From Neobacillus niacini (lineage in GTDB: Bacteria; Bacillota; Bacilli; Bacillales; Cytobacillaceae): 64,000 bases of DNA. Below are positions 1 through 7,651 of the stretch, piece after piece. The stretch's first letter is position 1; each line of letters opens with the position of its first letter. Position numbers and translations under genes: made by a program. The stretch lies in the NCBI RefSeq assembly GCF_019749295.1, contig NZ_JACWFG010000018.1, positions 263,888-327,887 on the forward strand, given 5' to 3'. The notes under the pieces were generated by a model, which had not been told where the DNA came from, ran no database searches, and was given only the letters and a program-made list of their open reading frames with translations.

Positions 1-1
1 G

Positions 2-214
2 ATTGTCATCAATTATTACATGACAAAAGAGGCAGAAACATTTAAAGTACTAGAAGAGTCTCTTGCTCCTGAAGAATATGGGATTGGTGTTAAAAAAGGA
101 AACGAAGAATTACTTGAAAAACTCCAGAAGTCACTTGATGAAATGAACGAAGACGGGACGGCTTCAGACATCTCGAAAAAATGGTTTGGCGAAGATAAAG
201 TTTTAAAGTACTAA
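2..214 (+). CDS. Amino-acid ABC transporter substrate-binding protein, C-terminal fragment
   Basis: The reading frame is already open at the left edge, so only the last 70 or so residues are present. They look like the closing lobe of a family 3 extracellular solute-binding protein (an acidic helix, then G-T-A-S-D-I-S-K-K-W-F-G near the end, typical of polar amino-acid binding proteins). The protein would be a lipid-anchored extracellular receptor that hands its ligand to the permease encoded 70 bp downstream. The start lies outside the window. The substrate cannot be assigned from this fragment; the class is inferred mainly from context and the end motif. Confidence 0.8.
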   Translation: MVINYYMTKEAETFKVLEESLAPEEYGIGVKKGNEELLEKLQKSLDEMNEDGTASDISKKWFGEDKVLKY

Positions 215-235
215 AGTAAGAATGAATATAGGGCG

Positions 236-270
236 AAACAGGATTCCTAGTGGGAACCCTGTTTTGTTTT
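236..270 (+). terminator. Intercistronic hairpin with T-rich tail
   Basis: AAACAGG pairs with CCTGTTT around an inner TTCC/GGGAA stem, followed by TTTTGTTTTT. It sits between the binding-protein gene and the permease gene. Such partial terminators are common after solute-binding protein genes and would keep receptor levels above those of permease and ATPase. Confidence 0.65.
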
Positions 271-283
271 TGGAGGAGTTACC

Positions 284-943
284 ATGTCTTTTGAATATTT
301 CACATCCATTCTTGTACCTATGCTAGAAGGGGCACAGATGACAGTTCTATTGTTTTTTATTGCGATTATCGTCTCAGTGCCGCTTGGTTTTCTGCTGACC
401 CTTGCTGTAAAAAGCAGCTTTAAGCTTGTATCCTTACTTGCACAGGGATATATTTACGTAATGAGGGGCACCCCGCTATTATTGCAATTGTTATTAATTT
501 GTTTCGGGCTGCCAATGCTTCCCGTAGTCGGAGAATATTTAGTTTTTGACCGATTCGTGGCTGCTTGTATTGGATTTGTATTAAACTATGCAGCCTACTT
601 TGCAGAAATTTTCCGCGGCGGTCTCTTGGCTATTGATAAAGGACAGTACGAAGCATCTAAGGTTCTTGGTTTAAGTAAATGGCAGACAACCACGAGAATC
701 ATTTTACCGCAGATGGTTCGGGTCACACTTCCCGCTATCGCGAACGAATCCGTGACGCTTGTTAAAGACACAGCCCTGCTTTATGCAGTTGCGGTACCGG
801 AACTGCTGCACTTTGCTCAAACAGCTGTAAACCGTGACTTTACGATTGTTCCGTTTTTCGTTGCCGGCATGATTTATCTTGTTATGACACTATTTTTAAC
901 ATTTATTTTTAAAGGAATTGAACGAAGATATAAATTTGAATAA
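284..943 (+). CDS. Polar amino-acid ABC transporter permease
   Basis: This 219-residue integral membrane protein belongs to the His/Glu/Gln/Arg permease family. Several hydrophobic segments are visible (about 10-35, 55-80, 90-110, 180-215), and the cytoplasmic EAA loop, E-A-S-K-V-L-G-L-S near residue 126, docks onto the ATPase. It would form a homodimeric channel fed by the upstream binding protein. A GGAGGAG ribosome site lies 6-7 bases before the ATG. The gene is 16 bp from the ATPase gene, so one operon is clear. Length is normal for the family. Substrate (cystine, glutamine, arginine or similar) is not determined. Confidence 0.93.
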   Translation: MSFEYFTSILVPMLEGAQMTVLLFFIAIIVSVPLGFLLTLAVKSSFKLVSLLAQGYIYVMRGTPLLLQLLLICFGLPMLPVVGEYLVFDRFVAACIGFVLNYAAYFAEIFRGGLLAIDKGQYEASKVLGLSKWQTTTRIILPQMVRVTLPAIANESVTLVKDTALLYAVAVPELLHFAQTAVNRDFTIVPFFVAGMIYLVMTLFLTFIFKGIERRYKFE

Positions 944-959
944 AAAGGATTGGTAAAAA

Positions 960-1706
960 GTGGCAATCATTGAAATATCCAACCTGAAGAAATCGTTTGG
1001 CAAGCTGGATGTATTAAAACAGATCACCTTTGATGTTAATAAAAATGATGTAATAGCCGTTATCGGCCCATCGGGGTCGGGGAAAAGTACTATGCTCCGC
1101 AGTTTAGTTCATTTAGAAGAAATAAATGGAGGAAGCATTACGATTGCTGGTGAAGCCTTTGTAAAAGATGGAGTCTACGCAAAACCGCAGGATATTAAGA
1201 AGATTACCTCTAAAATGGGGATGGTATTTCAGCATTTTAATCTATTTCCGCACCTCACGGTTAAAGAGAATTTAGAGCTGCCTCCTAAATTGGTAAAGAA
1301 TGAGCCGGTTACAACTATTCAGCAAAGAAGCATGGAGCTTTTAAGGAAAATTGGTCTCACAAATCATGCTCATGTCTATCCGGCAAACCTATCAGGAGGT
1401 CAAAAACAAAGAGTGGCAATCGCGAGAGCTCTAATGATGAATCCTGAAATTCTATTATTTGATGAACCAACCTCCGCATTGGACCCTGAATTGACGGGTG
1501 AGGTTCTTGAGGTCATAAAGGCACTGGCACAAGAACAGATGACAATGATCGTGGTTACACATGAAATGGGCTTTGCAAGGGAAGTGGCGAACCGGGTTAT
1601 ATTCATGGATAACGGCGAGATTATTGAAACAGGGCACCCTTCAGAACTGTTTACAAATCCTCAGAATGAACGGACAAAAGCCTTCTTAAGCAGAAGCTTG
1701 AAATAA
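960..1706 (+). CDS. Polar amino-acid ABC transporter ATP-binding protein
   Basis: A 248-residue ABC ATPase with all key motifs: Walker A G-P-S-G-S-G-K-S-T near residue 37, Q-loop in VFQHFNLFPHLTV, signature LSGGQKQR, Walker B ILLFDEPTSALD and the switch His in VVTHEMGFA. It energises import by the adjacent permease at the inner face of the membrane. The start is GTG at 960, preceded by a weak AAAAGG site. It is the last gene of the operon, closed by a strong terminator. It most resembles the GlnQ/TcyN class of polar amino-acid ATPases; that is family knowledge and does not fix the substrate. Confidence 0.94.
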   Translation: MAIIEISNLKKSFGKLDVLKQITFDVNKNDVIAVIGPSGSGKSTMLRSLVHLEEINGGSITIAGEAFVKDGVYAKPQDIKKITSKMGMVFQHFNLFPHLTVKENLELPPKLVKNEPVTTIQQRSMELLRKIGLTNHAHVYPANLSGGQKQRVAIARALMMNPEILLFDEPTSALDPELTGEVLEVIKALAQEQMTMIVVTHEMGFAREVANRVIFMDNGEIIETGHPSELFTNPQNERTKAFLSRSLK

Positions 1707-1745
1707 GTGGTCCATGGTGATACTTCTCTTGGCACAAGTTAAACG

Positions 1746-1783
1746 CAAAAAGGATACAGTCTTTTCAGGCTGTATCCTTTTTT
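1746..1783 (+). terminator. Rho-independent terminator of the ABC transporter operon
   Basis: AAAGGATACAG and CTGTATCCTTT form an 11-bp stem with a short loop, followed by a T run. It separates the operon from the convergent gene at 1793-2221 and may serve both strands because the stem is flanked by A and T runs. Confidence 0.9.
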
Positions 1784-1792
1784 GTGTGGAAA

Positions 1793-2221
1793 TTAACTTC
1801 CATATTCTCCGGTATCATGGCTTATCTGCCAGTGGATTCCGAATTTATCTGTTACTTGACCATAAAGTTTAGCCCAGAAGGTTTCTTGAAGTTCCATTGT
1901 AACAGTGCCGCCTTCTTTTAATTGATCATACCAAGATTGGATATCATCCAAGTTTTTGCTTACTAATGCCAATGTCACGTTGTTTCCTTCGACAAAAGGT
2001 GATCCAGGGAAATTGTCAGAGAACATAACAGTACTTCCATCAATGTTCAGTCGTGTGTGCAAGATTAATTCTTTGGCTTCCTCTGGCATTGGGTAATCAG
2101 GATGCTGCGGCTGGTCTCCAAAAGTCATAATTTGCGGTGCTTCCGTTTTAAAGACCTTTGCATAAAATTCTACTGCTTCACGCGTGTTGCCATTAAAAAC
2201 AAGATAAACATTAACTGGCAT
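1793..2221 (-). CDS. VOC/glyoxalase-fold protein, PhnB-like
   Basis: A 142-residue protein starting MPVNVYLVFNG, with the paired beta-alpha-beta-beta-beta modules typical of PhnB/DUF-type 3-demethylubiquinone methyltransferase-like proteins of the vicinal oxygen chelate superfamily. Visible landmarks are the N-terminal NGNTREAVEFYAKVF stretch and the C-terminal WAKLYGQVTDKFGIHWQI, where D-K-F-G and W are family signatures. The in-frame ATG at 2221 is chosen over one 39 bp upstream because AGGAG lies about 8 bases before it. Such proteins are usually of unknown substrate; many are annotated as glyoxalase or bleomycin resistance-like only by fold. Function is not assigned here. Confidence 0.85.
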   Translation of the reverse strand: MPVNVYLVFNGNTREAVEFYAKVFKTEAPQIMTFGDQPQHPDYPMPEEAKELILHTRLNIDGSTVMFSDNFPGSPFVEGNNVTLALVSKNLDDIQSWYDQLKEGGTVTMELQETFWAKLYGQVTDKFGIHWQISHDTGEYGS

Positions 2222-2301
2222 TTTCTTCACTCCTCTTAAATGGCTATGTACAAATTCCATTCTATCCGATTAATTCGATATTAGTCTGTTTTTATCCTTT
2301 T

Positions 2302-2793
2302 TTAAATCAAAGGTTTTAAACTGAAATAATCCAACGCCTGATTGATATCATAAAAATTATATATTTTTTTCTCAAGGCAGAACTGGATAACTAAATCTAG
2401 GGTATCACTGTCAGATAATGAATATCCGGCGGAACTTAATAGTTTATCGGTTTCTTTTTTCGTTAGTTCGAGTGCCAGCGCTAGTGCGATAACTGTATTT
2501 TTACCGGGCTTGTACTCGGGGTTCGAGCGTATTTTTGAAAAATGCCTGCGGTCCAACCCAGCACGTTTATAAATATCTGCGTCACTGGCCCCTTTTTTAT
2601 CAATATAACGAAACAATGTCTTACTAAAGGCAGGCTGGCGTTTAATTTTAATAAATTCCTCTATATCAACATTTTGAATCTCCTCAGAAATCATTCTTTC
2701 CTCAGAGCTGTATAGCTTCATTTCATGAAAAATAGGTTGTAAGTGAGTATCAACATAATGCTGCAATTCTTCTGCCAGCTTTCGATCTAACAT
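2302..2793 (-). CDS. HTH-like domain protein, divergent partner of a VWA protein
   Basis: A 163-residue soluble protein. Residues from about 60 on carry a small helical domain with the pattern D-K-K-G-A-S-D-A-D-I-Y-K-R-A-G-L-D-R-R-H-F-S-K-I-R, then P-G-K-N-T-V-I-A-L-A-L-A-L-E-L, which reads as an XRE-like helix-turn-helix variant. From memory, the same domain occurs fused to macro-domain or VWA proteins in other Firmicutes. The start at 2793 is set by GGAGG 6 bases upstream; an earlier in-frame ATG lacks a site. It is transcribed away from the VWA gene across a 95-bp intergenic region, so the two may be co-regulated. DNA or RNA binding is inference; no function is known to me. Confidence 0.75.
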   Translation of the reverse strand: MLDRKLAEELQHYVDTHLQPIFHEMKLYSSEERMISEEIQNVDIEEFIKIKRQPAFSKTLFRYIDKKGASDADIYKRAGLDRRHFSKIRSNPEYKPGKNTVIALALALELTKKETDKLLSSAGYSLSDSDTLDLVIQFCLEKKIYNFYDINQALDYFSLKPLI

Positions 2794-2888
2794 AATCAAC
2801 CTCCGAAAATGTCGCTCACCAAGCGACCAAATAATGGATGGACTCACCTATTATTATAATATAAACGCGAATTGAAAGGATGATAGAG

Positions 2889-3485
2889 ATGAACAGTAAC
2901 CTGACAGAAATTATTTTCCTGCTTGACCGAAGTGGTTCGATGGGAGGGCTTGAAGGTGATACGATTGGGGGCTTTAATGCTTTTATTAAAAATCAGAGAA
3001 AATTAGAAGGGAAAACATTGGTCACAGGTGTTCTTTTTGATGATCAATACGAAGTGATTTGGAATGGTGTTGAGGCTGAAAAAGTAAAGCTGACAGGTGA
3101 AGTATATTATGTAAGGGGATGTACAGCTCTACTGGACGCGGTAGGGAAGACGATACTAGACGTTGGGTGCCGATTATCAAAGACAGACGAGGCTGATCGG
3201 CCAGGGAAGGTTATTTTTGTGATTACAACAGATGGTTTTGAAAATGCCAGCAGGGAGTTCACCTATGGAAAGGTGAAAGAGCTCATTCAACATCAGCAGG
3301 AGAAATATAACTGGGAATTCATCTTCCTGGGAGCAAACATTGATGCCAAGAAAGAAGCAGACAGTCTTGGAATTGATATCGAGAATGCATATAACTTTGA
3401 GGCTACTGAAATTGGAGTTGAATGTATGTACAAAATGGTAAGTGAAGAAGTAACAGAAAGAAGACAAACCAAATTGATTAAATAA
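2889..3485 (+). CDS. VWA-domain protein with intact MIDAS (TerY-like)
   Basis: A 198-residue cytoplasmic von Willebrand factor A domain. The metal-ion-dependent adhesion site is complete: D-R-S-G-S near residue 13, the Thr in R-G-C-T-A-L-L-D, and the Asp in I-T-T-D-G-F-E-N. There is no signal peptide or membrane segment. The start at 2889 follows AAAGGA at 8 bases; an ATG at 2880 overlaps that site. TerY-like VWA proteins in other bacteria act with kinases, phosphatases or tellurite/phage stress operons, but none of those partners is present here. The only plausible partner is the divergent HTH-like gene. Role: metal-dependent protein binding, otherwise unknown. Confidence 0.82.
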   Translation: MNSNLTEIIFLLDRSGSMGGLEGDTIGGFNAFIKNQRKLEGKTLVTGVLFDDQYEVIWNGVEAEKVKLTGEVYYVRGCTALLDAVGKTILDVGCRLSKTDEADRPGKVIFVITTDGFENASREFTYGKVKELIQHQQEKYNWEFIFLGANIDAKKEADSLGIDIENAYNFEATEIGVECMYKMVSEEVTERRQTKLIK

Positions 3486-3571
3486 CGCGAAGATGGTCAA
3501 AAAATTGTATTCAGATGTATTTTTTGGAATAATAACGGAGTCTAGATGTATTTTAATGAAAGAAGGTAGTA

Positions 3572-4102
3572 ATGGTGGCATATAGAGTAAAAGATACTAT
3601 GATTTCGGAGAATGAGATAAAACAAAGAGTGAAAGAATTAGCAGAAGAAATCGAAAGAGATTTTAACAATGAGCCAATCATGTTAATCGTGGTGCTTAAA
3701 GGATCTTTTGTATTTGCAGCTGATTTAATTCGTGAAATGAAGGGACATATAAACGTCGATTTCATTTCGGTTTCAAGTTATAGTGACCAAACAGAAACGA
3801 CAGGAAAAGTAAAACTATTAAAGGACCTTGATGAAGATATTACGAATAAAAATGTTGTTGTAGTTGAAGATATCATAGACAGCGGTTTAACTCTGCATTT
3901 CTTGAGAGACCATTTGAATATGCATAAACCGAAACAAATAAAAATTTGCACACTCTTAGACAAGCCAGAAAGAAGAAGAGTGGAATTACCAGTGGATTAT
4001 GTTGGCTTTGTAATCCCAGATGAATTCATTGTCGGTTACGGAATCGACTACGCACAAAGATATAGAAATTTACCTTATATTGCGACTGTGGAAGAGTATT
4101 AG
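3572..4102 (+). CDS. Hypoxanthine phosphoribosyltransferase paralogue
   Basis: A 176-residue purine-salvage enzyme that would convert hypoxanthine or guanine plus PRPP into IMP or GMP. The PRPP-binding loop is clear (VVVVEDIIDSGLTL, about residues 90-103), as are the flexible-loop region S-S-Y-S-D-Q-T and the base-binding K-P-E-R-R-R...D-Y-V-G-F segment. AGAAGG precedes the ATG. In Bacillus the main hpt gene lies between tilS and ftsH; this copy sits in an unrelated neighbourhood, so it is probably a second copy. It is followed after 31 bp by a small acidic protein gene, likely in the same transcript. Confidence 0.88.
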   Translation: MVAYRVKDTMISENEIKQRVKELAEEIERDFNNEPIMLIVVLKGSFVFAADLIREMKGHINVDFISVSSYSDQTETTGKVKLLKDLDEDITNKNVVVVEDIIDSGLTLHFLRDHLNMHKPKQIKICTLLDKPERRRVELPVDYVGFVIPDEFIVGYGIDYAQRYRNLPYIATVEEY

Positions 4103-4133
4103 TTTTGCCCCAACTTTGAGGAGGTTTCAAACT

Positions 4134-4364
4134 ATGACTGCCAATATTTTTAAAGGAAAGAAAGAGGAAGAAGAAAATAACCTTGAAGAAATACTAGAGC
4201 ATTCGATTGAAGTTGAAGAAGATCTCATGAGGACTTATCTCATTACAGCGGAGCGGATTCACAATGATGATGAATTAAAAGAGCGCCTCGAAAATTTTGC
4301 AGAAGGAAATGCTAAAAGAACAAAACAGCTTATTGATGAGTTAAATGAAAATAAGGATAAATAA
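4134..4364 (+). CDS. Small acidic helical protein
   Basis: A 76-residue highly charged, Lys/Glu-rich protein predicted to be entirely helical, with two amphipathic helices (about 15-40 and 45-73) that could form a hairpin. The E-x-x-E/H spacing in the first helix is faintly ferritin- or rubrerythrin-like, but no complete metal-binding set is visible. The start at 4134 is fixed by GAGGAGG 8 bases upstream; a longer reading frame that begins inside the hpt gene has no ribosome site. It lies 31 bp after the phosphoribosyltransferase gene and before a terminator. I do not recognise a named family. Confidence 0.7.
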   Translation: MTANIFKGKKEEEENNLEEILEHSIEVEEDLMRTYLITAERIHNDDELKERLENFAEGNAKRTKQLIDELNENKDK

Positions 4365-4369
4365 CGAAG

Positions 4370-4404
4370 AGGCTGTGCGGATGAAAATCCACACAGCTTT
4401 TTCA
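4370..4404 (+). terminator. Rho-independent terminator
   Basis: GGCTGTGCGGAT pairs with ATCCACACAGCT, with G-U pairs, around a GAAA loop and is followed by TTTTTC. It closes the phosphoribosyltransferase/small protein unit. Confidence 0.85.
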
Positions 4405-4455
4405 TATTTCATATATATATTGATACATACTAGAGGAAAAGGGGTGTAATTACAT

Positions 4456-5034
4456 ATGAAAAAAGGATTAGTCGTAATTGGAATTATTATAGCAGCAATT
4501 GTTTTAATGGGTATGATGTTGATGTCAAGCTATAACAACTTTGTTACCCTAGAGGAAAATGTGGACCAATCGTATGCTCAAATTGAAAATCAACTTCAAA
4601 GAAGATTGGATTTAATACCAAACTTAGTGAATACGGTTAAAGGCTATGCTTCTCATGAAAAAGAGGTCATTGCTTCGATATCAGATGCACGAGCGAGATT
4701 AGCAGGTGCTAAAACAGTAGAGGAGGAAGCAACAGCTAACGCTGAATTAAGTGGTGCATTAAGCCGGCTGCTAGTTGTCGTTGAGAATTACCCTAATTTA
4801 AAAGCCGACCAGCAATTTACCCAATTAATGGACGAGTTGTCTGGAACTGAAAATCGAATTTCTGTTGCAAGGAAAGATTACAATGATCAGGTGGCAGTCT
4901 ATAACAAAAGAATTAAGCAATTTCCCGGCGCCATCATTGCGGGTATAACAGGTTTCGATGAAAAAGACTATTTCACTGCCGATCCAAAAGCAGCAGAAGC
5001 CCCAGAGGTTGACTTTGGAGGAAATGGAGAATGA
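4456..5034 (+). CDS. lemA: LemA family membrane protein
   Basis: A 192-residue protein with one N-terminal transmembrane segment (about residues 4-24) and a long extracytoplasmic helical domain. The LemA hallmark is present right after the membrane segment: Y-N-N-F-V-T-L-E-E-N-V-D-Q-S-Y-A-Q-I-E-N-Q-L-Q-R-R-L-D-L-I-P-N-L-V-x-T-V-K-G-Y. LemA proteins are widespread; their function is unsettled. The stop codon overlaps the ATG of the next gene (ATGA), so translation is coupled to a TPM-domain protein, a pairing common in many bacteria. Confidence 0.93.
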   Translation: MKKGLVVIGIIIAAIVLMGMMLMSSYNNFVTLEENVDQSYAQIENQLQRRLDLIPNLVNTVKGYASHEKEVIASISDARARLAGAKTVEEEATANAELSGALSRLLVVVENYPNLKADQQFTQLMDELSGTENRISVARKDYNDQVAVYNKRIKQFPGAIIAGITGFDEKDYFTADPKAAEAPEVDFGGNGE

Positions 5035-5780
5035 AACCGAAAACGATCTTCAGCCTTCTTTTTTTACTTTTCTTCTTACTTCAAAGCGGAGCCTCTGCTG
5101 AAAATATCAAATTGCCGGCTCCCATCGGCGACATCTATGTACAAGATTTTGCGAAGGTACTAACAGATGCTGAAACAGCAGAAATAAGAAGTTTAGGGAG
5201 AACGATAGAAGATCAAACAACTGCACAAATTTCTGTCTTAACGGTAGATTCCATTGGTGAGTACACAATGGAGGAATTTGCGAATGAAGCCTTTAGGAAA
5301 TATGGGATAGGAGATGAAACCCAAAACAATGGGGTACTTCTAGTCATAGCCGTAACCGATCGTTTAATTAGAATTGAAGTAGGCTATGGGCTGGAAGGAA
5401 GGATACCTGACGGAAAAGCAGGAAGAATTCTAGACCAAAATGCTATTCCGTACTTACAAAATGGTCAGGACAACAAAGCGATACTTGAAACGTATAAGGT
5501 ACTTGCGAATGAAGTATTAGCAGAATATGGGGAAGAAGGAGGGGTGACTCCTCCAAAGCAAGTGCAGCATTCTGCTGCTAATGAGGGTGGTGGAATTCCC
5601 GCTTGGCTGCTGATCATTATCGTCGTTGTTGTTGTGTTCCTGGATTTTAAGTTTTTTGGAGGGACACTCACCTATCTTCTTCTATCTATTATATCAATGG
5701 GAAGAGGCGGCGGCGGCGGCGGCCCTAGAGGCGGCGGAGGAGGTTCTTCGGGCGGCGGCGGTGCTGGCCGAGGCTGGTAA
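5031..5780 (+). CDS. TPM-domain membrane protein with Gly-rich tail (YgcG family)
   Basis: A 249-residue protein with a signal peptide or N-terminal anchor (about residues 5-23), a TPM domain (about 28-165, with the V-G-Y-G-L-E-G-R-I-P-D signature), a C-terminal transmembrane segment (about 188-220) and a tail of almost pure Gly/Arg/Ser. This architecture matches YgcG-type proteins, often encoded next to LemA. TPM domains in photosynthetic organisms act in photosystem II repair as phosphatases; in Firmicutes the role is unknown. The tail is encoded by GGC-rich repeats, a local GC spike. Overlaps lemA by 4 bases. Confidence 0.92.
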   Translation: MKPKTIFSLLFLLFFLLQSGASAENIKLPAPIGDIYVQDFAKVLTDAETAEIRSLGRTIEDQTTAQISVLTVDSIGEYTMEEFANEAFRKYGIGDETQNNGVLLVIAVTDRLIRIEVGYGLEGRIPDGKAGRILDQNAIPYLQNGQDNKAILETYKVLANEVLAEYGEEGGVTPPKQVQHSAANEGGGIPAWLLIIIVVVVVFLDFKFFGGTLTYLLLSIISMGRGGGGGGPRGGGGGSSGGGGAGRGW

Positions 5781-5888
5781 GTGTGTTATTTCCAAGTGAT
5801 ATAAATCATGCTAGAGCCTTTTGATATATGATTTAATGAGAAGTATGTTTTAATGAGATAGAAGTTATAAATTAGGAGGTATTAGTAG

Positions 5889-6824
5889 ATGAGTAAAGAG
5901 GAAGTACCTTTTCAGAAGGTAGACAAAGCTCCTTTAACAAATGAACGAAATACCTCTTCCTTAATCTCTGATTTAAAATCACTTTTTAAAGCGGGGGTTT
6001 TGATCGCAAATGTATTGCCTGTTTTTACTGGGTTCTGGTTAGCTTTACATTTTACTAATCATTCTTTTAGCGATTACTGGGAAGTATTTCTACTAACGAT
6101 TGTTGGCAGTACAATGGTTATGGCCGGAGCTCTCGTTCTTAATAATTGGTATGATGTAGATATAGATACGGTAATGGATAGAACGAAAAATCGACCAACG
6201 GTAACAGGAAATATCCCATTAAAAGTTGTATTAACAATGGGAATTGTATTGTCCATCTTGGGTTTAATCCTGTTACTCTTTACTTCAATTGAAGCAGCCA
6301 TTTATGCATTTGTGGGCTGGTTCACCTATGTGATACTGTATACAATGTGGTCAAAGCGAAGATATACCCTTAATACAGTAATTGGGAGTGTGTCAGGAGC
6401 CGTTACTCCGTTAATCGGCTGGGCAGCCATCGAATCTAGCAATCATATAGTTCCAATTATATTGTTTCTAATCTTATTTATTTTTCAAATGCCGCATACC
6501 TTTGCGATCGCCATGAAGAAATGTAAAGAATATAAAGCCGCGGGTGTTGCAATGCTTCCCGTTGTACATGGGTTTGAAATGACAAAACGGCAGATTGTCG
6601 TATATGTCGCGTGTCTACTACCCTTACCTTTTTACTTAACGCCTCTTGGTACATCATTTATAGTTATTGCAACGATACTTAACGCAGGTTGGTTACTTGT
6701 AAGCATCGGCGGATTTTTTACAAAAAATGACTTAAAATGGGCACATGTCATTTTCCTGTATTCGGTGAATTATGTAACGATATTGTTTCTTACAATGATA
6801 ATTGTTACACTGCCTCTATTCTAA
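5889..6824 (+). CDS. ctaB: Heme O synthase (protoheme IX farnesyltransferase)
   Basis: A 311-residue polytopic UbiA-family prenyltransferase that attaches a farnesyl group to heme B to give heme O, the precursor of heme A for heme-copper oxidases. The first Asp-rich motif N-N-W-Y-D-V-D-I-D-x-V-M-D-R-T (about residues 85-99) and R-P-T are present, as is the second conserved region around Y-T-M-W-S-K-R and the F-Q-M-P-H-T-F-A-I-A motif. AGGAGG precedes the ATG. It lies upstream of a B-family heme-copper enzyme but is separated from it by a terminator, so it is a neighbour rather than part of that operon. Possibly a second ctaB in addition to a ctaA-ctaB-ctaCDEFG locus elsewhere. Confidence 0.93.
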   Translation: MSKEEVPFQKVDKAPLTNERNTSSLISDLKSLFKAGVLIANVLPVFTGFWLALHFTNHSFSDYWEVFLLTIVGSTMVMAGALVLNNWYDVDIDTVMDRTKNRPTVTGNIPLKVVLTMGIVLSILGLILLLFTSIEAAIYAFVGWFTYVILYTMWSKRRYTLNTVIGSVSGAVTPLIGWAAIESSNHIVPIILFLILFIFQMPHTFAIAMKKCKEYKAAGVAMLPVVHGFEMTKRQIVVYVACLLPLPFYLTPLGTSFIVIATILNAGWLLVSIGGFFTKNDLKWAHVIFLYSVNYVTILFLTMIIVTLPLF

Positions 6825-6848
6825 ATAATTGTTAATAATCTTAAAAAA

Positions 6849-6888
6849 AGGCTGTCCCTGCTGACTTTAGCGGGGATAGTCTTTTTTG
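6849..6888 (+). terminator. Rho-independent terminator after ctaB
   Basis: GGCTGTCCC and GGGATAGTC pair (with G-U pairs) around an inner GCT/AGC stem, followed by TTTTTT. Isolates ctaB from the heme-copper enzyme operon. Confidence 0.85.
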
Positions 6889-6931
6889 TTGTTCATAAAT
6901 TTGTCACTTTTAAATCATCAAAATGCCACAA

Positions 6932-6947
6932 TGTGATTCAGTTCACT
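6932..6947 (+). promoter_or_regulatory. Fnr/CRP-type binding site candidate
   Basis: TGTGA-N6-TCACT matches the Fnr/CRP-family consensus TGTGA-N6-TCACA at nine of ten positions. It lies 63 bp upstream of the first gene of the heme-copper enzyme operon. A second small dyad, AGTG-N4-CACT, follows at 6950-6961. The protein that would bind is inferred. Confidence 0.45.
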
Positions 6948-7009
6948 TCAGTGAGAACACTTCGCAATTATTATATAGCTAAGGACAACAAAAGGGGGTT
7001 GAGTTTTCA

Positions 7010-7156
7010 ATGGCAGCTACAAAAGTTACTCATAAAGGTAAAAAACAGGAGCACGAAGCACCGCTAAAAGGAACATGGATTTCCGTAACAGTGGTTGGAG
7101 TTGTGATTGTTGCTACGTATATAGTTCTATACGGTCTTTATATGGCCAGATTATAA
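7010..7156 (+). CDS. cbaD: Heme-copper enzyme subunit IIA (CbaD-like)
   Basis: A 48-residue protein with a charged N-terminus (K-G-K-K-Q-E-H-E) and a single transmembrane helix (about 22-45). Its size, topology and place immediately upstream of a CuA subunit II match subunit IIA of ba3-type oxidases, which supplies the helix missing from the short subunit II. A run of five Gs (AAGGGGG) 10 or so bases before the ATG at 7010 gives a ribosome site. The gene is 14 bp upstream of subunit II. Assignment rests on context and topology, since a peptide this short carries little family signal. Confidence 0.8.
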   Translation: MAATKVTHKGKKQEHEAPLKGTWISVTVVGVVIVATYIVLYGLYMARL

Positions 7157-7170
7157 GGGGGGGAAGAGAA

Positions 7171-7638
7171 ATGAAAATGCATCTTGATGAAAAAATATGG
7201 CTTACAATAAGTTTTGGTATCATCATGGGATTCATGTTAATCACAGGTTACCAAGCTTTTGCACTAGAAATGGGACCGCCAAGTAATATGGAAACCATTG
7301 ATCCTCAGAAGGTTGATGAAACCGCACCATTTGATAACCCAGGTGTTAAAGAAGTTGGCGAAAATGAATATGAAGTGGTCATGACGTTACAAGCATTTGG
7401 CTTCACACCAAATAACATTGAAATACCAGCAGGGGCGAAAGTAACGTTTATTATGACATCAAAGGATGTTGTTCACGGATTTGAAGTGGCTGGAACAAAT
7501 ATAAATGCAATGGTTATGCCGGGGCATATTCAAAAAATCACACAAACATTCGATAAGCCAGGCAGTTATTTAGTTATCTGTAATGAATATTGTGGTGCTG
7601 GTCACCAAGTAATGAGTACAACGATTACGGTGAAATAA
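7171..7638 (+). CDS. cbaB: Heme-copper enzyme subunit II, CuA type
   Basis: A 155-residue protein with one N-terminal membrane anchor (about 9-30) and a C-terminal extracytoplasmic cupredoxin domain that carries the binuclear CuA centre: the distal His in V-V-H-G-F-E-V and the C-N-E-Y-C-G-A-G-H-Q-V-M motif (Cys, Glu carbonyl, Cys, His, Met). It accepts electrons from cytochrome c or another donor and passes them to subunit I. The ATG at 7171 has a GGGGGGG-A ribosome site. The short, single-helix form is characteristic of B-family (ba3) enzymes and some CuA nitric oxide reductases. Confidence 0.93.
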   Translation: MKMHLDEKIWLTISFGIIMGFMLITGYQAFALEMGPPSNMETIDPQKVDETAPFDNPGVKEVGENEYEVVMTLQAFGFTPNNIEIPAGAKVTFIMTSKDVVHGFEVAGTNINAMVMPGHIQKITQTFDKPGSYLVICNEYCGAGHQVMSTTITVK

Positions 7639-7651
7639 GGGGGGATAGCAG

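Noticed and set aside
1400..1637. Minus-strand frames inside the ABC ATPase gene
   Set aside because: Shadows of a well-supported gene; no ribosome sites and low-complexity translations.
5700..5780. GGC-rich run as a trinucleotide repeat or GC island
   Set aside because: It encodes the Gly-rich tail expected of YgcG-type TPM proteins.
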